From positions 62,001 to 126,000 of the forward strand of contig NZ_JARXRM010000025.1 in the NCBI RefSeq assembly GCF_029887875.1: a stretch of 64,000 nucleotides of DNA, in the 5' to 3' direction. The notes below the pieces were generated by a model. The model saw nothing but the letters and a program-made list of their open reading frames with translations, did no database searches and was not told the origin of the DNA. The stretch comes from Luteimonas endophytica (lineage in GTDB: Bacteria > Pseudomonadota > Gammaproteobacteria > Xanthomonadales > Xanthomonadaceae). This document shows positions 51,427 to 62,376 of the stretch, one piece after another; positions within the stretch are counted from its first letter, which is position 1; the number at the start of each line of letters is the position of its first letter. The translations under genes and the position numbers were made by a program.

Positions 51427-53988
51427 TCAGCCGCGCGGCCGGGCGCGATGGGTGGGCGCGGCGCTCCATGGGTCCTCCGGCCAGGGGTGCTTCGGGTAGC
51501 GCCCCTTCATCTCGCGCCGCACTTCCGGCCAGGTGCGCTCCCAGAAGCCGCGCAGGTCACGGGTGACCTGCAGCGGCCGCCCGGCCGGCGACAGCAGGTG
51601 CAGGGTCAGCGGCACCCGCCCGCCGGCGATGCGCGGGGTGTCGGCGAGGCCGAACAGCTCCTGCAGCTTGACCGCGAGGACCGGGTCGGCGTCATGGGCG
51701 TAGGCGATGCGGCGCTGCATGCCCGACGGCACCGCGATCCGTTCGGGCGCGAGTGCGTCTATGCGCTCGCGCAGCGACCAGTCGACCGAGCCGCGCAGCG
51801 CCGCCGACAGCGCCGCCGGGTCCAGCGCGTCGAGGCGGGTGAGGCCTTCGAACGCCGGTCCCAGCCAGTCGTGCAGCCGCGCAAGCAGCGCGGTGTCGGA
51901 GAGATCGGGCAGGTCCAGCTCGGGCATCCACTCGCGCAGGCAGCGCACGCGCTCGCGCCACTGCGCCAGGCTCTCGCTCCAGGGCAACGCCTGCAGGCCC
52001 AGCTCGCGCACCGCCGCGGTCAGCGCCGAGGCCGCCTGCCGCGGGTCGACCCGGCCACCGGCACGGACCTCGAGGACGATGCCGTCGAAACGGCTCACCC
52101 GCTCGGCCACCAGCGCGCGCCGGGCCGGATCCCAGCGGGTCTCGTCGGTCTCGCGGAAATGCGCGGGGAACCCGATCCGCAGCGCCGCCTCGTCGGCCGG
52201 AGCGGCGCGCAGCAGCAAGGCGTCCTTCGCCTCGAAGCGCAGGTCGCTGGCGACCAGCCACGGCTCGCCGTACAGCGCGCTGTCGTCGAACAGCCGCGCC
52301 ATGCGCCCGTTGGCCAGCTGGTAGCGGCGCGGGTCGGCGGGGTGCTGGCGGGCGATGCGGTCGGGAAAGGCGTGCGCGAGCAGGTCGCCGAGCAGGTGCC
52401 CCGGCGCCTCCCCGGGAGGCGCGGCCTCCAGCCGCAGGCGCCGGCGCCACTGCCTGGCGGCAGCGTCGATGGCGGCCAGTGCACCGCGGCCGGCGTCCGC
52501 CGGCACGCGCCCGGCACGGAACGCCGCCAGCGCCTGCCAGCGCGCGGCCAGGGCGTCGGAACGGGACCGCAGCGGATCGCGCGCCTCCAGCACGGCCACC
52601 AGGTCGCAGGCGAGCGCGCCGCGGCCGTCGTGCAAGGCCGCCAGCAGCATCGCCGCCAGCCGCGGATGGGTGCCCAGCGCCAGCATGCGACGCCCGGCGG
52701 CGGTGATCCGGCCGTCCTCGCCCAGCGCATCGAGCCGGCGCAGCAGGTCGCGCGCCGCGGCCAGCGCACCCGGCGGCGGCGGATCGGGGAAACGCAGCGC
52801 GTCGCTGCCCCAGGCCGCGAGTTCGAGTGCCAGCGCGGCCAGGTCGAGCTGCGCGATCTCGGGCCGCCGTTGCGGCTCCAGCCGCTGCGATTGCGGCCAC
52901 AGCCGGTAGGCGTGGCCTTCGGCGACGCGGCCGGCGCGGCCGGCGCGCTGGTCCGCCGAGGACTGGGCGATGGCGACCACGTCCAGGCGCGAGAAGCCGC
53001 TGCCGGGATCGTGGCGGGGTTCGCGCGCCAGGCCGGTGTCGACGACCACGCGCACCCCGGGCAGGGTGACGCTGGATTCGGCGACGTTGGTGGCCAGCAC
53101 CACGCGGCGGCGGCCATCCGGAGCCGGCTGCAGCACCCGCGACTGCTGCTCGACGGGAAGGTCGCCGTGCAGGGCGAGGAGTTCGACCGCGCCGTTCGCG
53201 GGTGTCGTCCGATCCCGGTCCCGGGGGCCGGGGGGCGCCGCTTTTCCCTCGGTCGGGGCATCCTGCCCCGACTCGGGCGATCGCAGCAGCGCCCCCAGCC
53301 GGTCGATCTCGCGGCGGCCGGGCAGGAACACCAGCACGTCGCCGGGATGTTCGTGGAGCGCGTGCTCGACGGCGCGGCGGGCCTGGTGTTCGAGGGTTTC
53401 CTCGCGGCGCGCGGGGAAGTGCGCGATGTCGACCGGGAAGCCGCGCCCGGCGCTGGCCAGCCGCGGCGCGTCGAGCCACTGCGCGAGGCGCTCGCCGTCC
53501 AGGGTCGCCGACATCACCACGATGCGCAGGTCCTCGCGCAGCCCGGCCTGCACGTCCAGCGCCAGCGCCAGCCCCAGGTCGCCGGCCAGGTGGCGTTCGT
53601 GGAATTCGTCGAACAGCAGCGCCCCCACCCCGTCGAGCAGCGGGTCGTCCTGCAGCATGCGGGTGAGGATGCCCTCGGTGACCACCTCGATGCGGGTGCG
53701 CGCGCTGGTCCTGCGTTCGAAGCGGATCCGGTAGCCCACGGTCTCGCCGACCTCCTCGCCGAGCTGCCGCGCCATGAACCCGGCGGCGGCGCGGGCGGCG
53801 ACGCGGCGCGGTTCGAGCATCACGATCCGGCGCCCGGCCAGCCAGCCGCACTCCAGTAGCGCCAGCGGCACCTGGGTGGTCTTGCCGGCGCCGGGCGGGG
53901 CCTCGAGCACCAGCCGCGGATGCGCGGCAAGGCTGTCCGCGATCCGCGGCAGCAATGCGGCGATCGGAAATTCCACGACGGCGGTCAC
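51427..53988 (-). CDS. hrpB: ATP-dependent helicase HrpB
   Basis: 853 residues, near the usual length (about 820). Walker A APPGAGKTTQVPLALL; motif II LLFDEFHERHLAGD (DEFH form typical of HrpB); motif III VMSATLDG; motif V/VI LATNVAESSVTLPGV and SADQRAGRAGRVAEG. The C-terminal HrpB domain ends GRYPKHPWPEDPWSAAPTHRARPRG. It is a DEAH/RHA-type helicase, possibly acting on RNA. A Pro/Gly/Asp insertion (SGQDAPTEGKAAPPG) between two motifs is not conserved in general. Two-kb open frames on the opposite strand are artefacts. Confidence 0.93.
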   Translation of the reverse strand: MTAVVEFPIAALLPRIADSLAAHPRLVLEAPPGAGKTTQVPLALLECGWLAGRRIVMLEPRRVAARAAAGFMARQLGEEVGETVGYRIRFERRTSARTRIEVVTEGILTRMLQDDPLLDGVGALLFDEFHERHLAGDLGLALALDVQAGLREDLRIVVMSATLDGERLAQWLDAPRLASAGRGFPVDIAHFPARREETLEHQARRAVEHALHEHPGDVLVFLPGRREIDRLGALLRSPESGQDAPTEGKAAPPGPRDRDRTTPANGAVELLALHGDLPVEQQSRVLQPAPDGRRRVVLATNVAESSVTLPGVRVVVDTGLAREPRHDPGSGFSRLDVVAIAQSSADQRAGRAGRVAEGHAYRLWPQSQRLEPQRRPEIAQLDLAALALELAAWGSDALRFPDPPPPGALAAARDLLRRLDALGEDGRITAAGRRMLALGTHPRLAAMLLAALHDGRGALACDLVAVLEARDPLRSRSDALAARWQALAAFRAGRVPADAGRGALAAIDAAARQWRRRLRLEAAPPGEAPGHLLGDLLAHAFPDRIARQHPADPRRYQLANGRMARLFDDSALYGEPWLVASDLRFEAKDALLLRAAPADEAALRIGFPAHFRETDETRWDPARRALVAERVSRFDGIVLEVRAGGRVDPRQAASALTAAVRELGLQALPWSESLAQWRERVRCLREWMPELDLPDLSDTALLARLHDWLGPAFEGLTRLDALDPAALSAALRGSVDWSLRERIDALAPERIAVPSGMQRRIAYAHDADPVLAVKLQELFGLADTPRIAGGRVPLTLHLLSPAGRPLQVTRDLRGFWERTWPEVRREMKGRYPKHPWPEDPWSAAPTHRARPRG

Positions 53989-54102
53989 CTCGAAAAGGCG
54001 GACGCCGCGACATCGGGCGCCGGCGCAAGGGTTTACCCCGGTGTCGGCGGTCGCAGGCGGCCGATAGATTCGTTGCGGTCATCTCACCACAGGACATCCC
54101 GG

Positions 54103-55902
<1,800 letters not shown>

Positions 55903-55984
55903 GCGGCGGACGGCGCGGGGCGGCGCACCCCCGGCGAAGCGGCCCGCCACCGTGAATAACCCGGGAGGCGCCGGGGAGGTTGGC

Positions 55985-56040
55985 GGTGATCCCGGGCGTG
56001 GGCGACCCGCCGGCCTTCGCGCGCATGGCGCGCTCCTACA
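55985..56040 (-). repeat. Intergenic REP-like repeat, copy 4 (reverse)
   Basis: The reverse complement reads TGTAGGAGCGCGCCATGCGC, then GCGAAGGCCGGCGGGTCGCC and CACGCCCGGGATCACC. It agrees with copy 3 to the far end, which sets the full unit at about 55 bp. It lies in the leader of tatD, 30 bp before its ATG; TACAAT at 56037-56042, at its edge, could act as a -10. Confidence 0.75.
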
Positions 56041-56069
56041 ATGGGGCCCCCGGGTTCCAAGACCGCCCC

Positions 56070-56873
56070 ATGCAACTGATCGACATCGGCGCCAACCTCA
56101 CCCACGACAGCTTCGACCGCGACCGCGACGCGGTGCTGGCGCGCGCCGCTGCAGCGGGGGTGGCGAGGATGGTGGTGACCGGCGCCAGCCGCGAACATTC
56201 GCCGAAGGCGCTGGCGCTGGCCCGGGCGCACCCGGGAACGCTGTACGCCACCGCCGGCGTGCACCCGCACCACGCCGCCGAGTACACCGACGAATGCGAC
56301 GCCGAGCTGCGCGCGCTGCACGCGCACCCGGAGGTGGTGGCGGTGGGCGAGTGCGGGCTGGACTATTTCCGCGACTTCTCGCCACGGCCGGCGCAGCGCC
56401 GCGCGTTCGAACGTCAGCTCGAGATCGCGGCCGATACCGGCAAGCCGCTGTTCCTGCACCAGCGCGATGCCCACGCCGACTTCGTGGCGATCATGCGCGG
56501 GTTCGAGGGCCGGATCGGCCCTGCGGTGGTGCACTGCTTCACCGGCGGCCGCGCCGAGCTGTTCGAATGCCTGGACCGCGACTGGTACATCGGCATCACC
56601 GGCTGGCTGTGCGACGAGCGCCGCGGCGCGCACCTGCGCGAACTGGTGAAGAGCATCCCAGCGGACCGGCTGATGGTCGAGACCGACGCCCCCTATTTGC
56701 TGCCGCGCACGCTCCGGCCGCCGCCGAAGGAGCGCCGCAACGAACCGGCGTTCCTGCCGCACATCGTCGCCGAGCTGGCGCGCGACCGCGGCGAGGAACC
56801 CGCCGCGACCGCGGCCGCCACGGCCGCGACCGCCGCGGCGTTCTTCCGCCTGCCCGCGGCGGCGCGGGCCTGA
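56070..56873 (+). CDS. tatD: TatD-family DNase/metal-dependent hydrolase
   Basis: 267 residues with close similarity to E. coli TatD: DIGANLTHDSFDRDRD, TAGVHPHHA, VAVGECGLDYFRDFS, PLFLHQRDAH, VVHCFTGG, YIGITGWLCDERRG and VETDAPYLLPR. The metal ligands Glu, His, His and Asp are all in place. TatD has 3'-5' exonuclease activity and a role in DNA repair or degradation of misfolded Tat substrates. There is no tatABC gene next to it. ATG 56070 follows the repeat copy 4 directly. Confidence 0.93.
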   Translation: MQLIDIGANLTHDSFDRDRDAVLARAAAAGVARMVVTGASREHSPKALALARAHPGTLYATAGVHPHHAAEYTDECDAELRALHAHPEVVAVGECGLDYFRDFSPRPAQRRAFERQLEIAADTGKPLFLHQRDAHADFVAIMRGFEGRIGPAVVHCFTGGRAELFECLDRDWYIGITGWLCDERRGAHLRELVKSIPADRLMVETDAPYLLPRTLRPPPKERRNEPAFLPHIVAELARDRGEEPAATAAATAATAAAFFRLPAAARA

Positions 56874-56885
56874 CCGCACCCGGGA

Positions 56886-57413
56886 TCAGGCCGGATCCGG
56901 GGTCACCATGGCCTCGAGGCCGCGCAGTTCGCGGCACGACTCCTCGCGCTGCTCGTCGGAGGCGGCATCGAGCTTGCGGCTGGCCTGGGCGTGGGCCCAG
57001 TCCAGTACTGCCATGAAATCGTCCGGGTCGACCCCGAGGGATTCGCTGGCGCGGCGCTGTTCGGCACGCGCCGCCGCGGGATCTTCGACCGAGGGGTGAT
57101 CGCAGGCTTCGGCCAACGCGAACATGCTGCCGCCGATCTGCGCCGCCGAAGCCCAGGTGTGCGGGTGCCCGTCGGCGCTGAGCCCGACCGCGGGCATGTG
57201 TTCGCTCGGCGCTGCCGGCGCGGCATCGCCCTCGGGCCGCGTGGGCGCCGCCTCGATCTCCGGCGGGGCGGCGATGCCGCCGGCCGGGGCGCCGGGGGGC
57301 GCGGACCCGGCCGGTTGCTCCGCCGGCGGCTCGCCGCTGCAGGCGGCGGCTCCCAGCATCAGGGCGGCGAGGAAGGCGAGTCGGAACAGGGCTACCGGCT
57401 TGGCTGCGGACAC
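56886..57413 (-). CDS. Putative lipoprotein
   Basis: 175 residues from GTG 57413, with AAGGAG five bases upstream, which decides the start. A hydrophobic signal (LFRLAFLAALMLGAAACSG) ends in a Cys in lipobox-like context. A Pro/Gly/Ala linker of about 60 residues is followed by a small helical domain (SAAQIGGSMFALAEACDH, FMAVLDWAHAQASRKL, REESCRELRGLEAM) with two Cys that could pair. Family unknown to me. Confidence 0.7.
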   Translation of the reverse strand: MSAAKPVALFRLAFLAALMLGAAACSGEPPAEQPAGSAPPGAPAGGIAAPPEIEAAPTRPEGDAAPAAPSEHMPAVGLSADGHPHTWASAAQIGGSMFALAEACDHPSVEDPAAARAEQRRASESLGVDPDDFMAVLDWAHAQASRKLDAASDEQREESCRELRGLEAMVTPDPA

Positions 57414-57532
57414 GAAGACTCCTTGGGAGGATCCCGGCGGTGCCGAAGCTGCTCGGCACGACGACGCGCGGGCGTGGATGGCGGGCCATTGTAGCCGCGC
57501 CTGCCACCGCGCCTTTCGCGACCGCCGGGTCA

Positions 57533-57553
57533 GCGGGCCGCACCGCGGCCCGC
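57533..57553 (-). terminator. Perfect hairpin after the YadA-like gene
   Basis: GCGGGCCGC (57533-57541), ACC loop, GCGGCCCGC (57545-57553): a 9-bp perfect stem directly after the minus-strand stop at 57556. There is no U-tract, so termination strength is uncertain. Confidence 0.4.
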
Positions 57554-57555
57554 CC

Positions 57556-59385
57556 TCAGAGGTCCACGCCGAAGCCGATGCCGCCCGAGCGCTCGCCGCC
57601 GCTGAAGGCGCCGCCGAGCGAGAACGAGGCGCGCTGGCCGATGCGCCTGCCGTAGCCGATCGACAGCGCCTGCTCGCCGCCGTGGAAACCCGCGCCGACC
57701 GCGATGCGTCCACGCGGACTGGCGCTGCCGGCGGCGTTCATCGCCATGTTGAGCATCGCCGAGCCCATCGCGCCCTGGCGGTCGATGCGGCGGTCCTGGC
57801 GGTGCAGGCGCCCGTCGATGTCGGCGAAGCCGTCCTCGAGCGCTTCCATCCGCCCGTCGAGAGCGGTGGGGTCGAAGCCGGCCAGATCGGCGATCCTGGT
57901 GTCGGTGTAGGCGTTGGCGGCGCTCAGGGTGGCGGCGTCGCCGGCGTCCATGTCGGTGCGGATCGCCGCCTCGCGGTTGTCGGTGTAGGCATTGGTGGCG
58001 GTGCCGCCGGTGGCGACCGCGGTGTCGGTGTAGGCGTTGGCGGTGGCCAGGGTGGACTGCAGCTGGTCGAGGTTGACCGCGTCGGTGCCCTGGGTGCCGG
58101 CCGCCACGTTGACGATCTGGCGCCCGCTGACCGCTGTACCGACCGAAACGGTGCCGTCGCGCTCGGCGACCGAGCCGTACCCCAGCGCGACGCTGCCCAC
58201 CGCCGTGGCCTGGCTGCTGTTGCCCAGCGCGGTGCTGCCGAAGCCGCTCGCCAGGCTGGTGTGGCCGAGCGCGCTGGCGGCGTCCGCGCTGGCGCTGGAG
58301 ACCGCACCGATCGCCGTGCTCTGGGCGCCGCCGGCCGAACTGATCGCACCGAACGCCGCACCCTGGCTGCCGGCGGCGCTGCTGAAGTATCCGGCCGCGG
58401 TCGCGTTGGCGCCCGCGGCGGTCCCGGATGCGCCCAAGGCCGTTGCTCCCGCGCCGCTGGCCAGGCTGTTGGCGCCGAATGCGGCCGTTTCTCGGTCGGT
58501 CGCGCGACTGTCGTAGCCGGCCGCCACCGCGTATTCGGCCTGCGTCAGCGCCGAACGGCCGACTGCGACGCTGAAGTCGCCCTCCGCGGCGCTGGAGTCG
58601 CCCAGCGCGAGGCTGCTGATGCCGAGCGCATGGCTGTCCACGCCGATCGCGGTGGTGCGCAGACCCTCGGCGTGGCTGCGCAGGCCGCTGGCCGTGGACG
58701 CGACCCCCGCGGCGCGGCTGAAGGCCCCGCTGGCGATGCTGAACGAACCGGTCGCCTTGGCCGCGGCGCCGAACGCGCTGGCGCCGTTCGCGCTGGCGTC
58801 GGTGGTCTCGTGCGCGTCGACGATGCCGTTGCCGTTTTCATCGAGCCAGCCGCCCGCCGCGACCGCGCCGGCCGCGTCTGCGAGGCTTTCGAAGCCGAGC
58901 GCGGTGCTGCCGGCGGCGCTGGCCTGACTGCCGAAACCCAGCGCGGTGCTGCGCAGGCCGGCCGCCGTGCTCTGCACGCCAATGGCGGTGGCGTAGCCGC
59001 CGGAGGCGTCGCTGTTGGTGCCGACCGCGGCGCTCAGCCCACCGCTGGCGTTGCTGTTGGCACCGAAGGCGGCGGCATCGAACCCGCTCGCCTCGGCGTT
59101 GCTGCCCACCGCGGTGGCCTGGTTGCCCGACGCGGCGGCGATGTTGCCGATCGCGGTCGAAGCCAGCCCGGATGCGGTGGCGCCCGTTCCGAACGCCGTG
59201 GAAACGGTCCCGGAGGCGGCTGCGGCGCTGCCGCAGGCGAGCGCGTCCAGCGGCACCGCGGAAGCGCCGCCGTCGCCTCCACTGCTCAGTTCGCAGGTCT
59301 CGCCCGCCACCGCGGAACCGGCCATCAGGCCCAGGACGAGGAGCGACGCCGCGCTCAGCGGATGACGCGTGCAGGAGATCTTCAT
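57556..59385 (-). CDS. YadA-like trimeric autotransporter
   Basis: 609 residues. Signal peptide (PLSAASLLVLGLMAGSAVA) then a long passenger of many YadA-head repeats of the type AxGxxAxASGxxATAxGxxSxA (for example AVGSNAEASG and TAIGVDSHALG). A neck (GTQGTDAVNLDQLQ), a coiled-coil stalk with NAYTD repeats, and the C-terminal YadA anchor (RGRIAVGAGFHGGEQALSIGYGRRIG ... SLGGAFSG ... GFGVDL) follow. It forms a trimeric outer-membrane adhesin. Midway, WLDENGNGIVDAHETTD contains a perfect EF-hand-like loop (DENGNGIVDAHE), unusual for a head domain. It lies 151 bp downstream of the kinase gene. Confidence 0.9.
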   Translation of the reverse strand: MKISCTRHPLSAASLLVLGLMAGSAVAGETCELSSGGDGGASAVPLDALACGSAAAASGTVSTAFGTGATASGLASTAIGNIAAASGNQATAVGSNAEASGFDAAAFGANSNASGGLSAAVGTNSDASGGYATAIGVQSTAAGLRSTALGFGSQASAAGSTALGFESLADAAGAVAAGGWLDENGNGIVDAHETTDASANGASAFGAAAKATGSFSIASGAFSRAAGVASTASGLRSHAEGLRTTAIGVDSHALGISSLALGDSSAAEGDFSVAVGRSALTQAEYAVAAGYDSRATDRETAAFGANSLASGAGATALGASGTAAGANATAAGYFSSAAGSQGAAFGAISSAGGAQSTAIGAVSSASADAASALGHTSLASGFGSTALGNSSQATAVGSVALGYGSVAERDGTVSVGTAVSGRQIVNVAAGTQGTDAVNLDQLQSTLATANAYTDTAVATGGTATNAYTDNREAAIRTDMDAGDAATLSAANAYTDTRIADLAGFDPTALDGRMEALEDGFADIDGRLHRQDRRIDRQGAMGSAMLNMAMNAAGSASPRGRIAVGAGFHGGEQALSIGYGRRIGQRASFSLGGAFSGGERSGGIGFGVDL

Positions 59386-59536
59386 GTGCCATGTTCCCGT
59401 ATGCATGGGCCGGAAGCGGCCGGCCCGGCCCGTGGCGGCCGCCGCGCGGCCGCGGTGCGATCGCACCTGGGCATGCATCCGCAGTTCGGCGCCCGCGATG
59501 GCCAGCCGGCGCGCCGGCGGCCTCGGCGGGGGTACT

Positions 59537-62371
59537 TCAGTCTCCCCCGGCCAGCGCCTGCGGCGCGGCGGCGCCGAGGGTGGCGACGAGCTTGTGCCGG
59601 ACCCCCCCGGCCAGCCCGGGGCGCAGCAGCGCCTGCTCGGCCCGCGCGCGCAGCGTGGCGCAGCCGGCATCGGCCGGGCTGGCGCAGGCCACCGCGACCA
59701 GCGCCGCCAGGGCCTCGCCGCTGTAGCGGTGGGTGGGTCCGAGCCGGGCCTCGATCTCGTGCAGCGCGCGAGCCGCGCCCGCGCGCGCCTCGGCGACACG
59801 CTCGAGCTGCAGCAGCGCGAGGCTGCGGTAGGCCTCGAGCACCCAGGCTTCGTGACCATCGGGCGACCGCGCCCGAGACAGGGCGATCGCCTGGTCGTAG
59901 TGGCGCAGCGCGGCCGCGGCCCGGCCGAGCGCCGCCTCGGTGCGCGCCAGGTTGCCGAGCCGCGTGGCGTAGCGTGCCGAGTCGGTGCCGAACAGTTCGC
60001 CGAGTCCGGCCAGCGAACGCGCCTGCAGCGGCAGCGCCTCGCCGGCGCGCCCGAGCTCGCGCAACGCGTCGGCATGGTTGCCTTCGCAGATCCGCACGCC
60101 GGCGTGCGCGGGGCCGTACAGCTGCGCGTACTGGTCGCGTCCGCGCAGATAGGCGTCGGCGGCCTCCTGGTAGCGGCCCATCGCGAAGTACAGGCTGCCG
60201 AGGTTGCCGTAGCCGACCGCCAGCTCCGCATGCCGTTCGCCGAACAGCGCATGGCCCTCGCGCAGATGCCGCAGCCGCAGTTCCAGGGCCCGGTCGAGTT
60301 GGCCCGCGGTCGCCAGGGCCTCGGCCAGGTTCTGCAGGGTGGCGAGGGTTTCGCGGGTGGGACTGGCGTAGATGCGCTGCTGCTGCGCGTGGATGCGCTC
60401 CAGCAGTGCGGCCGCGCGCTGCGGCTCGCCGGCGCGGCTGTGGCTTTGCGCCAGCAGGTTGGCGGCGAACAGCGTGCGCGCCTCGGCCGGGCCGTAGCGT
60501 TCGCTGCGCAGCGTCCACAACGCCTGCAGTGGCGCCTCGGCCTGGCGATGCAGGCCCTGCCGCGATGCCAGCGAACCCTCGGTCAGCAACACCTGCTCGC
60601 AGGCGGGCGGCTGGTGCAGGTGGGTGCAGATGCCCTGGGCCTGGCCGAGCAGCGTCATCGCGTCGGCATGGCGGTCGTCATCGCCAAGCTGCACCGCGCG
60701 CCGGGTCAGTGCCTCCACCAGCACGACCGACCGCGGCGCGGCGCGGCGCAGGATGTCGAGCGCGCGCGTCGCCAGCGCCTGGGCGCGCGCGCGGTCGGGG
60801 GGATCGGTCTGCTCGACGACGCTGGCCAGCACCACCATCGCCTCGGCGGCCTCGGCGCTGTGGGCGCCGAAGCGGGCCTCGCGCCGGGCCAGCGCCGCGC
60901 CCGCCAGCTCCGCGGCCTGGGCGTAGTCGCCGGCGCGCTCGGCCACCTGCGCGAGGGTGAGCTCCACCGCCGCCAGCAGCGCTTCGCGCCCGGCCAGGTC
61001 GCGGCGGGCACGCCGTGCCGAGGCGGCGATCAGCTGGTGGCGATCCTGTTCGCGCGCCTCCTCGGTACTCGGCGCCAGCGCCTCCAGCACCCCGCCGAGA
61101 TAGATCAGCTGCGCCTGCGACTCCTCGGCGGCCGCGCGCGCGCGCAGCGCTTCCTGGCGCGCGCGCTCGGCCTGCCAGAGGGTGCCGGCGGCCCCGGCCA
61201 GCAGCGCCGTCGCCAGCGCCACCGAGGCCGCCACGCCCCAGCGATTGCGGGCCACATAGCGGTGCAGGCGGTAGCCGAGGCTGGGCGCGCGCGCGCGGAT
61301 CGGACGCCGCTGTCGCCAGCGCTGCAGATCCTCCGCCATCGCCTCGATGCTGGCGTAGCGGTCCTCCGGCCGCAGCGCCAGGGCCGTCATCACGATGGTG
61401 TCGAGATCGCCGCGCAGCCGCCGCGTCCACTGCCACCGCGCGTGCCCGCCCGCGTCTTCGCGGGCTGCGCGCGAAGGCGGGGGCACCGGCCGGTCGTCGT
61501 CGCGGCCCGTCGCGCCGTGCGGCGGCTGCCCGGCCAGCATGCAATAGGCGAGGGCACCGAAGCCGTAGACGTCCATCGCCGTTCCCGGGGCGGCGCCCTC
61601 GAACTGTTCCGGCGCCGCGTACTGCGGGGTCAGCGCGCGCAGCGCCGTGGCGGTCCGCTCCGGCTCCAGCTCGTCGGCGAGCCGGGCGATGCCGAAATCG
61701 AGCAGGCGCACGTGGCCGTGCTCGTCGACCAGCACATTGGACGGCTTGATGTCGCGGTGGATCACCAGGGTGCGGTGCGCGTAGGCGAGCGCTCCGGCGA
61801 TCTGCAGCAGCAGGCCGATGCGCAGGTCCAGGTCGGCGCCGCGGCGGCGGCACCAGGCGTCGATGCGCTCGCCGTCGACCAGGGCCATGGCCAGCCAGGG
61901 CGTCCCGTCCTCGCCCACGCCGCCCTCGTACAGCGGCACGATGCCCGGATGGCGCAGCCGGGCCAGCAGCTGCTGTTCGCGCAGGAACCGCTCGTGGCCG
62001 CCGGCGGCCAGGGCGCCCAGCGTCAGGACCTTGATCGCCGCCAGCTGGCCGGCCGGGGCCTCTTCCGAGCTGGCGCGATAGACCGCGGCCATGCCCCCGC
62101 AGCCGATCTGCTCGAGCAGCCGCCAGCGGCCCAGGCGCCGGCCGACCAGGGTGGCGGCTCCGGCCGGACCGGCCGCCGCCAGGTCCGGAGCACGCTCGAG
62201 CGGGCCGGTGGCGCTGGCATGCGCGGCCAGCAGGCGCTCGACCAGGGCGCGCATGGCGGGGTCGGGGGCGGCCGCGGCCAACGCCGCGGCGCGGCGCTCC
62301 GGGGCCAGGTCGAGCAGCTGGTCGAGGATCCGGTCGGCCTCGCGCCAGGCCGCCTTCCGCCGGGCGTCCAT
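59537..62371 (-). CDS. Membrane Ser/Thr protein kinase with periplasmic TPR region
   Basis: 944 residues. Kinase domain about 80-350: glycine loop IGCGGMAAVYRA, Lys in LAAIKVLTLG, catalytic HRDIKPSNVLVDE, DFGIAR and APE in YAAPEQF, all intact. One membrane helix (WGVAASVALATALLAGAAGTLW, about 410-432). The C-terminal 500 residues are TPR-like repeats (RAGDYAQAAELAG, AMGRYQEAADAYLRGRDQY, AAAALRHYDQAIAL). It is coupled to the ECF gene: the sigma stop is five bases before this start. Kinases of this type phosphorylate their cognate sigma factor in Xanthomonas. Start ATG 62371. Confidence 0.9.
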   Translation of the reverse strand: MDARRKAAWREADRILDQLLDLAPERRAAALAAAAPDPAMRALVERLLAAHASATGPLERAPDLAAAGPAGAATLVGRRLGRWRLLEQIGCGGMAAVYRASSEEAPAGQLAAIKVLTLGALAAGGHERFLREQQLLARLRHPGIVPLYEGGVGEDGTPWLAMALVDGERIDAWCRRRGADLDLRIGLLLQIAGALAYAHRTLVIHRDIKPSNVLVDEHGHVRLLDFGIARLADELEPERTATALRALTPQYAAPEQFEGAAPGTAMDVYGFGALAYCMLAGQPPHGATGRDDDRPVPPPSRAAREDAGGHARWQWTRRLRGDLDTIVMTALALRPEDRYASIEAMAEDLQRWRQRRPIRARAPSLGYRLHRYVARNRWGVAASVALATALLAGAAGTLWQAERARQEALRARAAAEESQAQLIYLGGVLEALAPSTEEAREQDRHQLIAASARRARRDLAGREALLAAVELTLAQVAERAGDYAQAAELAGAALARREARFGAHSAEAAEAMVVLASVVEQTDPPDRARAQALATRALDILRRAAPRSVVLVEALTRRAVQLGDDDRHADAMTLLGQAQGICTHLHQPPACEQVLLTEGSLASRQGLHRQAEAPLQALWTLRSERYGPAEARTLFAANLLAQSHSRAGEPQRAAALLERIHAQQQRIYASPTRETLATLQNLAEALATAGQLDRALELRLRHLREGHALFGERHAELAVGYGNLGSLYFAMGRYQEAADAYLRGRDQYAQLYGPAHAGVRICEGNHADALRELGRAGEALPLQARSLAGLGELFGTDSARYATRLGNLARTEAALGRAAAALRHYDQAIALSRARSPDGHEAWVLEAYRSLALLQLERVAEARAGAARALHEIEARLGPTHRYSGEALAALVAVACASPADAGCATLRARAEQALLRPGLAGGVRHKLVATLGAAAPQALAGGD

Positions 62372-62376
62372 GGCGT

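Noticed and set aside
51448-53859. Long plus-strand open frame opposite hrpB
   Set aside because: Antisense artefact; all helicase motifs are on the minus strand.
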